DNA from: Mycobacterium sp. IS-3022
GTDB taxonomy: Bacteria; Actinomycetota; Actinomycetes; Mycobacteriales; Mycobacteriaceae
Direction of reading: 5' to 3'
Length of the DNA: 64,000 nucleotides
Assembly: GCF_001500065.1 (NCBI RefSeq)
Contig: NZ_LQIN01000012.1
Location: 124,001 to 188,000 of the forward strand
Numbering within the stretch: position 1 is the first letter of the stretch; each line of letters starts with the position of its first letter. The position numbers were made by a program, and so were the translations under genes. The notes below the pieces were generated by a model that saw only the letters and a program-made list of their open reading frames with translations, had not been told where the DNA came from and made no database searches. Below, one piece after another: positions 15,474-24,053 of this stretch.

Positions 15474-17177
15474 CTACACCCGGGAGGGTTTCGGCGCGGC
15501 CAGTTCGGCGAGCGCCGACATGAACAACTCGTCCATCTGTGGGCTCAGCTCGGCCAGCGTCGGCGCGCTCGCGAAGCTGGCGGAACCGAAGACGCGTTCG
15601 AGCACATCGGATTCGGTGGAAGAGCCCAGAGACAGGCACAGGCACGCAACGCCGTCGGCGCGGAGCTCTTCGAGGGCCTTGTGGGCGTCGGCTTCCGCGT
15701 AACGACCCTCGTAGCCGTCGTCGTAGGGAAAGCCGTCCGACAGCACGAGCAGCAGCCGGTTCGGCGTGCCGGCCTCGTTCTTGAGAACCTCGCCCGCACC
15801 ACGGATCCCCGCGCCGAGGCGGGTGTAGCTCGCCGGCTCAAGCTGGTTGAGACGGGCCCGCCCGACCGCGCCGAAACTCTGGTCGAACGTTTTGATGGCG
15901 GGCAAGTGCACGGCGTGGCGGCCCTGTGAACGGAACGCGTAGACGGCGACGCGGTCACCGAGTTCTTCCAGGGTGACGGCCAGGGTGGCCGCCGCCCGTC
16001 GCTGGTGGTCGTGCACCGCGAGGCCCTCCGGATCGGCGTCGACTGCGGACCCGGAGGCGTCGATCAGGATGAGCACGCCGAGGTTGCGTGCGAGTTTGCG
16101 CCGCTCCAGGTAGACGTGCTCGGGCGAGGAGAAGCCGGATTGCAGATCGACGAAAAGGTCGATGAGCGCCTCGATGTCGAGGTCGTCTCCATCGGCGCGG
16201 CCGCGAAGGACCTTCGGGCCGAGTCCGACTCGGGCCAGGCGCCGACGCAGCACGTCGTCGTGCGCGACCCCGGCGTCGGAGACGTCGGCGGAGACGGTCA
16301 GCGGAAAGTCGATGACGCGGCACCAGTCGGGCTTGTAGCGGTCGTTGAAGACGTCCCACTCCGGATACAGCGCGCCACCCACGCCCAACGCTGCGCCGGG
16401 CTTGCCGTCGTCAGTGAACTGGATCCGGGTGGGCAGCGGGCGGGCATTCGGTCCGATCTCCTGCACCCGCCGTACCGAGCGGACCGTCATCTCGGCACCC
16501 GCGGCGGCCTCGCTCTCGGAACGCTTACCGCCGAACATCTTTCGAAAGTAGTCCGACAACGTTTGGTTGTTGAACAACGGACTCTGAAACAGTTTGAGGA
16601 TCTTGCTCTCATCAGAGGGCCCGTCGTCTTCGTCGTCTTCGTCGTCGTCCCCCGACTCCGGCATGTCGATGGGTTCGAACTGCAGTTGCAGGTCCTTGTT
16701 GGTGGCCTGCCCGCCGGGGCCAGCGGAGGATCCCAGCAACCGGGACGGCTTGATGACCCCGAACCACTCCGGTGGGTCGGCGACTTCGGCGCGGCCCTTG
16801 GCCACTTCGAGCGACTCGTCGGGGGTCGCGGTACCGGGCCCGCCATCGGGGAGGAGCGCGGCATCGAGCGGAATCTGTTGGGCGAGTTCGGTGAGAACCC
16901 GATGGCCCTCGAGTGCCAGGTAGCGGCGCGCCACCGTGGCCCGCGCCCGCAATCCCTTCACCAGTCGCGGATCGAGGCTGCCCGCGCCGAGAAGGGCCGC
17001 CTGAACCAGCATTTCGCGGCGCTGCTCGGCGACGGAAGCACCGGCCGAGACGAAGATGAACTGCCCGTTCGTATGCGCGGGCTGGCCGGCCGGCGCCTCG
17101 GTGACGTCGACCGACCGGCCCGCGATATAGGTGGCGAGGAACCGAAACCGGTCAGGGTTGTCCGAGATGGCGGTCAC
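15474..17177 (-). CDS. norD: NorD-type VWA domain protein
   Basis: 567 residues. The C-terminal third is a von Willebrand A domain with an intact MIDAS metal site: DASGS at 373-377, Thr452 in YTRLG and SDG at 480-482. The middle has a very acidic linker (about 176-190). NorD/CbbO proteins carry the target-recognition VWA domain and work with a NorQ/CbbQ AAA+ ring to remodel a metalloenzyme, for example to insert non-haem iron into NO reductase or reactivate Rubisco. Neither target is here. Its start overlaps the NorQ stop by 4 nt. The symbol follows the family; the role in denitrification is not implied. Confidence 0.85.
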   Translation of the reverse strand: MTAISDNPDRFRFLATYIAGRSVDVTEAPAGQPAHTNGQFIFVSAGASVAEQRREMLVQAALLGAGSLDPRLVKGLRARATVARRYLALEGHRVLTELAQQIPLDAALLPDGGPGTATPDESLEVAKGRAEVADPPEWFGVIKPSRLLGSSAGPGGQATNKDLQLQFEPIDMPESGDDDEDDEDDGPSDESKILKLFQSPLFNNQTLSDYFRKMFGGKRSESEAAAGAEMTVRSVRRVQEIGPNARPLPTRIQFTDDGKPGAALGVGGALYPEWDVFNDRYKPDWCRVIDFPLTVSADVSDAGVAHDDVLRRRLARVGLGPKVLRGRADGDDLDIEALIDLFVDLQSGFSSPEHVYLERRKLARNLGVLILIDASGSAVDADPEGLAVHDHQRRAAATLAVTLEELGDRVAVYAFRSQGRHAVHLPAIKTFDQSFGAVGRARLNQLEPASYTRLGAGIRGAGEVLKNEAGTPNRLLLVLSDGFPYDDGYEGRYAEADAHKALEELRADGVACLCLSLGSSTESDVLERVFGSASFASAPTLAELSPQMDELFMSALAELAAPKPSRV

Positions 17178-18016
17178 GTCCGAGGTTGAATGTCGCCGCC
17201 GCTGCGGCTCCGAGGCAGAACGGTATTGACGAGTTCGTCGAGTGCGCGGATGACGTCGTGGTCGTCGGACAGCACCTCGACGACGGCCGCGTGAACGGCA
17301 CTGCGCAGGTTCAGCCCCTCTGCCGCGAGGCCGCCGGCGAGGATCAGCATGCGGGTGGAGGCCACTTCGCGCAGCGGTGAGCCGTCCAGGTTGCGGATCG
17401 CGTAGGCAAGTTTGACCAACGCCCGCGCGGTCTCGGTGTCGACCCCGGCTTCGTACGCCACCACTTCCGTCTCGACCTCGGGGGACGGGTAGCCGAGTTC
17501 GATGGCGATGAACCGCTGGCGGGTCGACTCCTTGAGGTTCTTCAGCACGCTCTGGTATCCGGGGTTATAGGAGATCACCAATTGGAATCCGGGCGCCGCC
17601 TGCAGCGTGGTGCCGAGCCGGTCGACAGGCAGCTCACGACGGTGATCGGCGAGCGGATGGATGACCACGGTGGTGTCCTGGCGCGCCTCGACCACCTCGT
17701 CGAGATAGAAGATCGCACCCTCGCGCACCGCGCGGGTCAACGGCCCGTCCACCCAGACCGTTTCACCGCCCTTCAACAGGAATCGGCCGACCAGGTCCGC
17801 CGACGTCATGTCCTCGTGGCCGGCAACGGTGATCAGATCCCGGCCCAGCGCATGTGCCATCGCCTCCACGAATCGTGTTTTCCCGCAACCGGTAGGGCCC
17901 TTCAACAGCACCGGCAACCCTCGGCGGGCCGCCGCGCGGAAGACCTCCACCTCGTCGCCGACCGCCCGGTAGAACGGCGGGTTCGAGATGTCGGCCATAA
18001 CCGCAGTGTTGTGCAT
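17174..18016 (-). CDS. norQ: NorQ/CbbQ-family AAA+ ATPase
   Basis: 280 residues, ATG 18016, which directly abuts the TAA of the AveC-like gene and uses the GAGGAGAA inside that gene's last codons as ribosome site. Walker A is GPTGCGKT (40-47), Walker B AIFYLDEV (101-108), sensor-1 Asn151 in SYNPGYQ, and STRQRF (164-169) carries candidate arginine fingers. GHEDMTSADLVGRFLLKGG is the pore-loop region typical of the CbbQ/NirQ/NorQ/GpvN family. The ring would thread or strain a client chosen by the NorD partner, with ATP hydrolysis. The client here is unknown, and the AveC-like protein is the closest candidate. Confidence 0.92.
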   Translation of the reverse strand: MHNTAVMADISNPPFYRAVGDEVEVFRAAARRGLPVLLKGPTGCGKTRFVEAMAHALGRDLITVAGHEDMTSADLVGRFLLKGGETVWVDGPLTRAVREGAIFYLDEVVEARQDTTVVIHPLADHRRELPVDRLGTTLQAAPGFQLVISYNPGYQSVLKNLKESTRQRFIAIELGYPSPEVETEVVAYEAGVDTETARALVKLAYAIRNLDGSPLREVASTRMLILAGGLAAEGLNLRSAVHAAVVEVLSDDHDVIRALDELVNTVLPRSRSGGDIQPRT

Positions 18017-19180
18017 TTATTCTCCTCGCTCTAGCGGAACGTTCTTAGGAAGCTCGACGCCCTCGGGTAGGACAAGCTCACCGTCGTGGTTGATGTACCC
18101 GGAATTCGTCAGGGGCATCGGTAGCGCAGGATCGGGGCACGGCCGATCGGTGTCTTCACCGCAGATGCCCATCAGGAAGTACGAGCGCTTCAGGATGTCC
18201 TCCGGCCAGGGGTCCTGGTGCATGGCGAAGAACTGTGCCGGAATGTTGTAGAACACGAAGAAGAAGGCGCTGCAGGCGGCGAAGATCGCCAGGAAGCGGG
18301 TGAGCTGCTGCCGGACGAAACCCCCTCGCACGCGGTCGAGTCCACGCTCGACGAACGTGCGGCCACGGTCGTCGGTGAAGTAGCGCAAGCAGCAGAGGCC
18401 CGCCTGCACACCGCCCCACATGAGGCCCTCGTACAGCGGCCACTGATAGTAGGTGCCGGCATTGACCGACAGCGCCTGAATGGCGCCGGGGTAGGTGAAC
18501 AGCCCCATCGGCATGAGGAACAGGCCCTCGATGACGAAGTCGAAGACGAAGGTCCAGGCGATCACCACGCCGATGAGGCCCAAGGTATTGATGTTGGGGA
18601 ACCGCTTCTTGGCCAGGCGCATGACCCAGCAGCCGAGCATGGTGCACAGCAGGACAAAGAAGTAACCCGGGGCGTTCATCAAGACGGGCTCGGCCATCAT
18701 CGCGCCCGGTTCCCCGTACGACACCCAACCCGGAATGTCCTGGACCCAGGAGCCCATGTTCCACATCCAGGTGTTGTAGGTGCTCCACGTGTTGAAGTAG
18801 TTCAACAGGGGGTCCTGGAACCACAGCAGGCCGCAGGACACGAATAGCATGCCGTCGAGGGTGATCCGCCGCTCCCGACGCCACGGCCGAATGAGGAACC
18901 ACCAGATGGCAATTGGCATGCCGATCACGATCACGGCGGTCCAGGTGAACAGGATCGCCTTCATGAACGTCGGCGGATCGGTCGGCCCCGCGGGGACCCG
19001 TTCGAAGTGGGGCCCGGTGACCCATTTGCCCCACACGAACAGCTGGAGCGCGAGAATCAGGCCGCCGACGGTGGCCCAGATCTTCACCGCAGGGATCTTC
19101 GATTGAGGCTGCGTGTTGAGCGCCGCCTGGCTCAACGATTCGGTGAGAACGGGCGTGTTTTTGCTTGAAAGATCGCTCAC
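18017..19180 (-). CDS. AveC-like (spirocyclase AveC family) membrane protein 1
   Basis: 387 residues, GTG 19180. It is an integral membrane protein with about seven hydrophobic segments, starting with VKIWATVGGLILALQLFVW. Conserved blocks are TGPHFERVP, PWRRERRITLDG, FQDPLLNYFNTWSTYN, GTYYQWPLYEGLMWGG and FTDDRGRTFVERGLD. Family proteins are named after AveC, the spiroketal cyclase/dehydratase of avermectin synthesis, but the mycobacterial members have no assigned reaction. It is the first gene of a tight operon with NorQ and NorD and is closely paralogous to 19914-21080. A divergent TetR gene and a shared operator lie upstream. Confidence 0.82.
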   Translation of the reverse strand: MSDLSSKNTPVLTESLSQAALNTQPQSKIPAVKIWATVGGLILALQLFVWGKWVTGPHFERVPAGPTDPPTFMKAILFTWTAVIVIGMPIAIWWFLIRPWRRERRITLDGMLFVSCGLLWFQDPLLNYFNTWSTYNTWMWNMGSWVQDIPGWVSYGEPGAMMAEPVLMNAPGYFFVLLCTMLGCWVMRLAKKRFPNINTLGLIGVVIAWTFVFDFVIEGLFLMPMGLFTYPGAIQALSVNAGTYYQWPLYEGLMWGGVQAGLCCLRYFTDDRGRTFVERGLDRVRGGFVRQQLTRFLAIFAACSAFFFVFYNIPAQFFAMHQDPWPEDILKRSYFLMGICGEDTDRPCPDPALPMPLTNSGYINHDGELVLPEGVELPKNVPLERGE

Positions 19181-19255
19181 CGCACCGTCTCCTCTGCATC
19201 TGTCGCTCGCATGGACCCCAGCGCTCCTCCCGGCAGTGGCTGATGCGCCGAAAAT

Positions 19256-19269
19256 ATACCAGTCAGTAT
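19256..19269. promoter_or_regulatory. Operator of AveC/TetR module 1
   Basis: ATAC-CAGTCA-GTAT is an inverted repeat between the divergent AveC-like 1 (19180) and TetR (19310) genes. The equivalent gap of module 2 has GATAC-CAGCCA-GTATC. Conservation of arms and spacer across the duplication makes it the likely TetR site. Confidence 0.65.
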
Positions 19270-19309
19270 CTGAATGACCAAGGAGTCAAAATTGTGGCAA
19301 GATGGCGGC

Positions 19310-19912
19310 ATGGTTGAGCGTTGGACGCGGGAGCGGCGCCTCGAGCGCACGCGCTCGTTGCTGCTGAATGCCGCAGAGCAGGTGTTCGCCGAAAGAGGCT
19401 TCATATCAGCAACTCTCGATGACATCGCCAAGGCGGCCGGATACTCCAAAGGCGCCATCTACAAATACTTCGCCACCAAGGAAGACCTCTTCCTGGCCGC
19501 CAGCGACCGGTACTGGCGCCGGTACTTCGACAATTTCGCCGAGGTGATGTCGTCGGCGGACCACATCGGAGCGCGCGAACTCGAAGACATCGCCGACCGC
19601 TGGCGCCAGCTCAGCCGCGACCGCGGCGCCGAACACGCGGCACTGGGCCTGGAGTTCAACCTGTACCTGCTGCGCAACCCGGAGGCAAGGGAACGGGTGG
19701 CCGCCAAGCGTTCTGAGGTCGTCGACCAGCTCGCCCGCTACATCGTCGAGGGCATCGACAGTCTGGGCGCGACGCTGTTGATCCCTGCGACGACGTTCGC
19801 GCACATCATCATCGCCACGACGGACGCCATCGAGTTGGGCAGCCACCTCGACGACATCGACCTTTACCCGGCCATGGTCGAGATGTACGTGTCCGCCGTC
19901 AAGATGGGTTGA
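19310..19912 (+). CDS. TetR family regulator of AveC module 1
   Basis: 200 residues from ATG 19310 (MVERWTRERRLERTR), the start shared with the paralogue at 21172. TTG 19292, which has an AAGGAG at good distance, is an alternative adding six residues. The HTH spans about 10-58: SLLLNAAEQVFAERGFISAT, AAGYSKGAIYKYFATKEDLF. The rest is about 75% identical by eye to the second TetR (SDRYWRRYFDNFA, RWRQLSRDRGAEHAALG), so both probably sense related ligands. It is divergent from AveC-like 1, and its operator is probably 19256-19269. Confidence 0.88.
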   Translation: MVERWTRERRLERTRSLLLNAAEQVFAERGFISATLDDIAKAAGYSKGAIYKYFATKEDLFLAASDRYWRRYFDNFAEVMSSADHIGARELEDIADRWRQLSRDRGAEHAALGLEFNLYLLRNPEARERVAAKRSEVVDQLARYIVEGIDSLGATLLIPATTFAHIIIATTDAIELGSHLDDIDLYPAMVEMYVSAVKMG

Positions 19913-19913
19913 G

Positions 19914-21080
19914 TCATTCCCCTCGTTCGAAGGGGACGGGTTCGGAAATCTGCGCGCCTTCCGGTAGGACGAGCTCACCCTCGGTGTTGATGAAGCCGGA
20001 CTCTCGTGTCGGGAACGGCAGCACCGGATCGGGACATGGCACATCGGAGCCCTCGCCGCAGAGCCCGTTCATGAAGTAGGAACGCTTTTGGGTGTCCTCG
20101 GGCCAGGGGTCAGGATGCAGGGCGAAGAATTGGATCGGAAGGTTGAAGAAGAAGAAGAAGCAAGCGCTGATCGCGGCGAAAATCGCCAGAAAGCGGGTCA
20201 GTTGTTGCGCGACGAAACCGCCTCGCACATGGTCCAATCCACGCTCGACAACAGTGCGGCCACGGTCGTCGGTGAAGAAGCGCAGACAGCACATGGCCGT
20301 CTGGACGCCGGCCCACATCATGCCCTCATAGACGGGCCACTGGTAGTAGGTGCCTGCGTTGAATGACAGCTCACGAATGGCACCGGGATATGAGTACAGC
20401 CCGGTGGGCAGCAGAATCAGGCCTTCCATGACGAAATCGAGTAAGAACGCCGCCAAATAGGTGACGAGGATCAGCCGCAGATTGCTGATGTTCGGCCAGC
20501 GGTTTTTGATCTTGCGCATGACCCAGCATCCGAGGATGGTCAGCATGAGAACACCGGCGGCGTAACCGGGTGAGTTCGTGAAAATAGGTTCCGGCACCAT
20601 CCGGCCCGGCTCGTCGGGTGAGACCCATCCGGGCACGTACGGTGTCCACGCGCCGAAGTTCGGCAGCCAACTGTTGTAGGTGCACCAGGTGTTGATGTAG
20701 TTCAGGAACGGATCCTGGAAGAACATGAGTCCCATGGAAACCAGGAGGATGCCGTCCAGGGTGATTCGGCGTTCGCGCATCCACGGCCGGATGATGAACC
20801 ACCACACCGCGATCGGGAAACCCACGCAGACGACGACCATGTTCAAGATGAGCGGGATCTTCATGTACAGGGGTGGATCGGAGGGGCCGCCGGGCACCCG
20901 TTCGAAATAGGGCCCGGTGATCCACCTGGTCCACACGTACAACTGCAGCAGCAGGATGGCGCCGCCGATGGTGGCCCAGATCTTGACCACGTTGCTCGGC
21001 CGTTGGGTCGAGGTTCCGAGGTCGGAGACCTTCGTGGCCGACTCGGTCACGGCAGGCTTCTTGTCCGACAGATCGCTCAT
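19914..21080 (-). CDS. AveC-like membrane protein 2
   Basis: 388 residues, ATG 21080. It is a close paralogue of 18017-19180 over the full length: VKIWATIGGAILLLQLYVW, TGPYFERVP, RERRITLDG, FQDPFLNYINTW, GTYYQWPVYEGMMW, DDRGRTVVERGLDHVRGG. About seven membrane segments are expected. Unlike copy 1 it has no NorQ/NorD genes behind it; its stop is 2 nt from the convergent TetR stop. Since both copies keep all the conserved polar blocks, both are probably active. The reaction is unknown. Confidence 0.82.
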   Translation of the reverse strand: MSDLSDKKPAVTESATKVSDLGTSTQRPSNVVKIWATIGGAILLLQLYVWTRWITGPYFERVPGGPSDPPLYMKIPLILNMVVVCVGFPIAVWWFIIRPWMRERRITLDGILLVSMGLMFFQDPFLNYINTWCTYNSWLPNFGAWTPYVPGWVSPDEPGRMVPEPIFTNSPGYAAGVLMLTILGCWVMRKIKNRWPNISNLRLILVTYLAAFLLDFVMEGLILLPTGLYSYPGAIRELSFNAGTYYQWPVYEGMMWAGVQTAMCCLRFFTDDRGRTVVERGLDHVRGGFVAQQLTRFLAIFAAISACFFFFFNLPIQFFALHPDPWPEDTQKRSYFMNGLCGEGSDVPCPDPVLPFPTRESGFINTEGELVLPEGAQISEPVPFERGE

Positions 21081-21111
21081 GACGCCTCCTGGAGGTCTGC
21101 GTTCGTCGAAA

Positions 21112-21127
21112 GATACCAGCCAGTATC
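21112..21127. promoter_or_regulatory. Operator of AveC/TetR module 2
   Basis: GATAC-CAGCCA-GTATC is a perfect 5-bp-arm inverted repeat between AveC-like 2 (21080) and TetR (21172). It matches the site of module 1 in arms and spacer apart from one C/T change and flanking bases. Confidence 0.7.
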
Positions 21128-21140
21128 TTGGTAGCCAATA

Positions 21141-21155
21141 AGATTCTCAGAATCT
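21141..21155. promoter_or_regulatory. AGATTCT palindrome before TetR 2
   Basis: AGATTCT-C-AGAATCT is a perfect 15-bp palindrome 16 nt before the ATG of the second TetR gene. It has no counterpart before TetR 1. It may be an extra operator specific to this copy. Confidence 0.4.
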
Positions 21156-21171
21156 GTGGCAGAATTTTTTC

Positions 21172-21774
21172 ATGGTCGAGCGGTGGACACGGGAACGACG
21201 TCTCGAGCACACGCGCTCACTACTCCTCGACGCCGCCGAGGACGTGTTCGCCGAAAAGGGCTTTGCTCCAGCAACTCTCGACGACATCGCGCACGCCGCG
21301 GGCTACACCAAAGGTGCGATCTACAAGCACTTCGCCACGAAGGAGGATCTCTTCCTGGCAGTGAGCGACCGGTACTGGCGCCGCTATTTCGACAATTTCG
21401 CCGACGTGATGTCCTCGGCGGAGCAGATAGGGTCACGCGAGCTCGACGAGATCGCGGCGCGCTGGCGCCAACTCAGCCGTGACCGCGGTGCCGAGCACGC
21501 CGCGCTGGGCCACGAGTTTGCGCTCTACCTCCTACGCAACCCCGACATCCGCGCGCGGGTGGCGGAGAAGAGGTCAGAGGTCGTCGAGGCGCTCGCGAGG
21601 TTCATCGTCGAAGGCATCGACAGGCTCGGAGGAGCGTTGCTGATTCCGCCATTGACTTTTGCGCAGATACTCGTGGCGACCAGTGACTCGGTCGTGCTCG
21701 GTAGCGAACTCGACGACGTCGACCTCTACCGGCCGGTCATCGAGATGTACGTGTCGGCGATCAAGTTGCCGTGA
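21172..21774 (+). CDS. TetR family regulator of AveC module 2
   Basis: 200 residues from ATG 21172 (MVERWTRERRLEHTR). The HTH reads SLLLDAAEDVFAEKGFAPAT, AAGYTKGAIYKHFATKEDLF. It is highly similar to the TetR at 19310 and equally divergent from an AveC-like gene, so the pair arose by duplication of a two-gene module. The stop overlaps the convergent EBP-like gene by 14 nt. Because the operators of both modules are nearly the same, cross-regulation is likely. Confidence 0.88.
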   Translation: MVERWTRERRLEHTRSLLLDAAEDVFAEKGFAPATLDDIAHAAGYTKGAIYKHFATKEDLFLAVSDRYWRRYFDNFADVMSSAEQIGSRELDEIAARWRQLSRDRGAEHAALGHEFALYLLRNPDIRARVAEKRSEVVEALARFIVEGIDRLGGALLIPPLTFAQILVATSDSVVLGSELDDVDLYRPVIEMYVSAIKLP

Positions 21775-22531
21775 GCCTGCCGGCCCGCCGCGTCAGGTAG
21801 TCCACCTGTAGGTAGATCGAGTACAGGACCAGCGGCGGCAGCACGATGAATGGGACGTTCTCGGCGATGAACTTGAAGCCCAGGCCGTAAGCGCCCTGGC
21901 CGATGTTCTCGAAGCCCGCAGCCACCTCGGCCAGGAAGTACACGGCGGTGCTGCTCATCAAGATCGCGCAGCCGGCGAACGCGCCCCACAGGCAACGGAT
22001 TCGCGTCTCCGTGCTGAGACCGACCTTGATCAGCCTCGTCCACATGACGAACACGAAGACACCGGTGGTCACACCGACCACCTCCAGCGCGAAGATCCAC
22101 GGGTTGCCGCTGACGTAGCGGGTGTCGGCCAGCGCGTACTGCCACCACAGCCATTTCCAGCCGGGGTCCGTGGTCGGTGTCCACCAACCCAGCGGGTGGC
22201 CGATGAGAAACATCAACTCGTAGCCGATCTGGCTGCAGGCGCTATAGGGCAGGTAGAACAGCGTCAGCTCCGCGGCTTTGTCGAGCCGAGTCCGGTTCTC
22301 GCCGGGCGCGTCCCACAGGATGATGAGGGGCACCAGGATCACGGGTATGCCGAAGAGCAGGTTTGCGACGACGTCCGAGGTGAAATCGGGTGTGATGAGC
22401 CTGAACTCGACCCCGAACGTCATCACCAGAAACACCATGCCCGTCAGTAGTCCGACGCCGAGATATATCCGACCGCGGTGCGGTGCGACCGGTCGGGCGA
22501 AGTTCGGTTCGCGGGTTTCCAGTGTCGTCAT
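21761..22531 (-). CDS. EBP/EXPERA-like membrane protein (sterol isomerase family)
   Basis: 256 residues from ATG 22531 (AAGGGAG 9 nt upstream). It has five to six membrane segments. The block WQYALADTRYVSGNPWIFALE (split: WQYALADTRY at 130-139, then GNPWIFALE) matches the W-EY-GDSRY and CME segments of the eukaryotic emopamil-binding protein, the sterol delta8-delta7 isomerase. Glu105 and Glu150 fall at the two catalytic Glu positions and Asn225 at the conserved Asn. The EBP catalytic His is replaced by Gln101 and the late Trp by Phe228. The gene follows the aldehyde dehydrogenase by 4 nt. Isomerase activity is inference. Confidence 0.7.
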   Translation of the reverse strand: MTTLETREPNFARPVAPHRGRIYLGVGLLTGMVFLVMTFGVEFRLITPDFTSDVVANLLFGIPVILVPLIILWDAPGENRTRLDKAAELTLFYLPYSACSQIGYELMFLIGHPLGWWTPTTDPGWKWLWWQYALADTRYVSGNPWIFALEVVGVTTGVFVFVMWTRLIKVGLSTETRIRCLWGAFAGCAILMSSTAVYFLAEVAAGFENIGQGAYGLGFKFIAENVPFIVLPPLVLYSIYLQVDYLTRRAGRLTAT

Positions 22532-22535
22532 GGCG

Positions 22536-24017
22536 TCACGCTCCCTTGCCGGCGGCCGCTGCGCCCGCATCTTGTTTTGCCGCAACGGAGATCGACTTGG
22601 TCTCGGTGTAGCCGTCGATGCCTTCGCGACCGAGTTCGCGACCGTAGCCGCTGCCCTTGACCCCGCCGAAGGGCGCGAACGGGTCCATCGTGTAACCCTG
22701 GTTGACGCCGAAGGTGCCGGTGTGGATACGGGCGGCGACGTCGAGTCCGCGCTCGGTGTCGTCGGTGAACACCGACCCCGCCAGTCCGTACTCGGAGTCG
22801 TTGGCGATGGCCACGGCCTCGCCCTCGTCGCGGTAGGGGATGACCGTCAGCACCGGACCGAAGATCTCCTCGCGCGCGATACGCATCGAATTCGTCGCGT
22901 CGGCGAACAGGGTGGGACGCACGTACCACCCCTTGTCGAGACCGTCGGGCATCGCGGTGCCACCGGCGACGAGGCGCGCGCCCTCGGCTTGCCCGGCGTC
23001 GATGTAGCCGCGCACCCGCTCCTGCTGGCGTCGGGCCACCAGCGGACCGACCTGCGTGGCCGCAGCAGTCGGGTCGCCGACCACCAGTGACGCCATCTCG
23101 GCGGCCAGCGCCTCGGTGAATTCGTCAGCGCGGCCGGCCGGCACCAGGATGCGGGTGAGCGCGTTGCAGATCTGGCCGCTGTTGCTCAGGCTCGCCGAGC
23201 GCACCCCGGCGGCTACGGTGGCGGCGTCGGCATCGTCGAGCACGATTGCGGCGGACTTGCCGCCGAGTTCGAGGCTGACGCGCTTCAGGTCGGCCGCACA
23301 GGCCGCGGCGACCGCCCGGCCCGCGGCCGTCGACCCGGTGAACGAAACCTTGTCCACGCCAGGATGTCTCACCAGATAATCGCCGATCGATCCGTCGCCG
23401 GGCAGCACGCTCACCACGCCCGGTGGTAGGTCCGACTCGGCGATCATCTCGGCCAGTAGCAGCGCGTTGAGTGGTGATTCCGGCGCCGGCTTGAGGACCA
23501 CGCTGCAGCCGGCGAGCAGCGCGGGGATGAGCTTGGTGACGATGAGGAACTGCGGCATGTTCCACGGCACGACCGCGGCGACGACGCCGACCGGTTCACG
23601 GCGGATGTGGATGTCCGCGCCGTACATTCCCGGGCGTACCTCACGCCACGGATACGTCTCGGCCAGGTTGCAGAACGCGGTCATCATCATCGCGGGCAAT
23701 CCGACCTGGGCCCGTTGCGCGAAGCTGATCGGCGCGCCGATTTCCGAGGTGATCACCTCGGAAATCTCGGCGCGACGTTCGCCGTAGAGGGCGGCGAGTC
23801 GCCGCAACGCGGCGATGCGTTCGGCGGGGTCCAGTCGCGGCCAGGGGCCGGTGTCGAAGGCCGACCGTGCGGCGGTCACGGCGTTGTCGACATCCTCGGG
23901 GCCGGCAGCAGCCACCTCCGCCAAAGGTTCCTCGGTGTGCGGGGAGACGACTTGGATGCGCTGTCCGGTGCTCGCCTGCGACCACTTGCCACCGATGAAC
24001 AGCTCATCCGAATGCAC
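22536..24017 (-). CDS. Aldehyde dehydrogenase
   Basis: 493 residues from GTG 24017, chosen because AAAGGAG lies 8 nt before it; an ATG at 24059 would overlap the promoter motif. It is an NAD(P)-dependent aldehyde dehydrogenase: the PWNMP cofactor segment, FTGSTAAG, the general base Glu in LELGGKS, and the nucleophile Cys in NSGQICNA, then EEIFGPV. It would oxidise an aldehyde to the acid. It is divergent from the first Rieske oxygenase and in operon with the EBP-like gene. The shared motif at 24054-24072 suggests common control. Confidence 0.94.
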   Translation of the reverse strand: MHSDELFIGGKWSQASTGQRIQVVSPHTEEPLAEVAAAGPEDVDNAVTAARSAFDTGPWPRLDPAERIAALRRLAALYGERRAEISEVITSEIGAPISFAQRAQVGLPAMMMTAFCNLAETYPWREVRPGMYGADIHIRREPVGVVAAVVPWNMPQFLIVTKLIPALLAGCSVVLKPAPESPLNALLLAEMIAESDLPPGVVSVLPGDGSIGDYLVRHPGVDKVSFTGSTAAGRAVAAACAADLKRVSLELGGKSAAIVLDDADAATVAAGVRSASLSNSGQICNALTRILVPAGRADEFTEALAAEMASLVVGDPTAAATQVGPLVARRQQERVRGYIDAGQAEGARLVAGGTAMPDGLDKGWYVRPTLFADATNSMRIAREEIFGPVLTVIPYRDEGEAVAIANDSEYGLAGSVFTDDTERGLDVAARIHTGTFGVNQGYTMDPFAPFGGVKGSGYGRELGREGIDGYTETKSISVAAKQDAGAAAAGKGA

Positions 24018-24053
24018 CTGCCCGACTCCTTTCGGCACCGACTCACGGAGCAA

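Noticed and set aside
15474-18016. NorQ/NorD as evidence for denitrification
   Set aside because: No norB/norC or other NO/nitrite genes are in the window, and the operon partner is an AveC-like protein. The family name alone does not support NO reduction.
21761-22531. Third AveC-like membrane protein
   Set aside because: It lacks the FERVP, RERRITLDG and DDRGRT blocks and instead carries the EXPERA/EBP WQYA...DTRY block.
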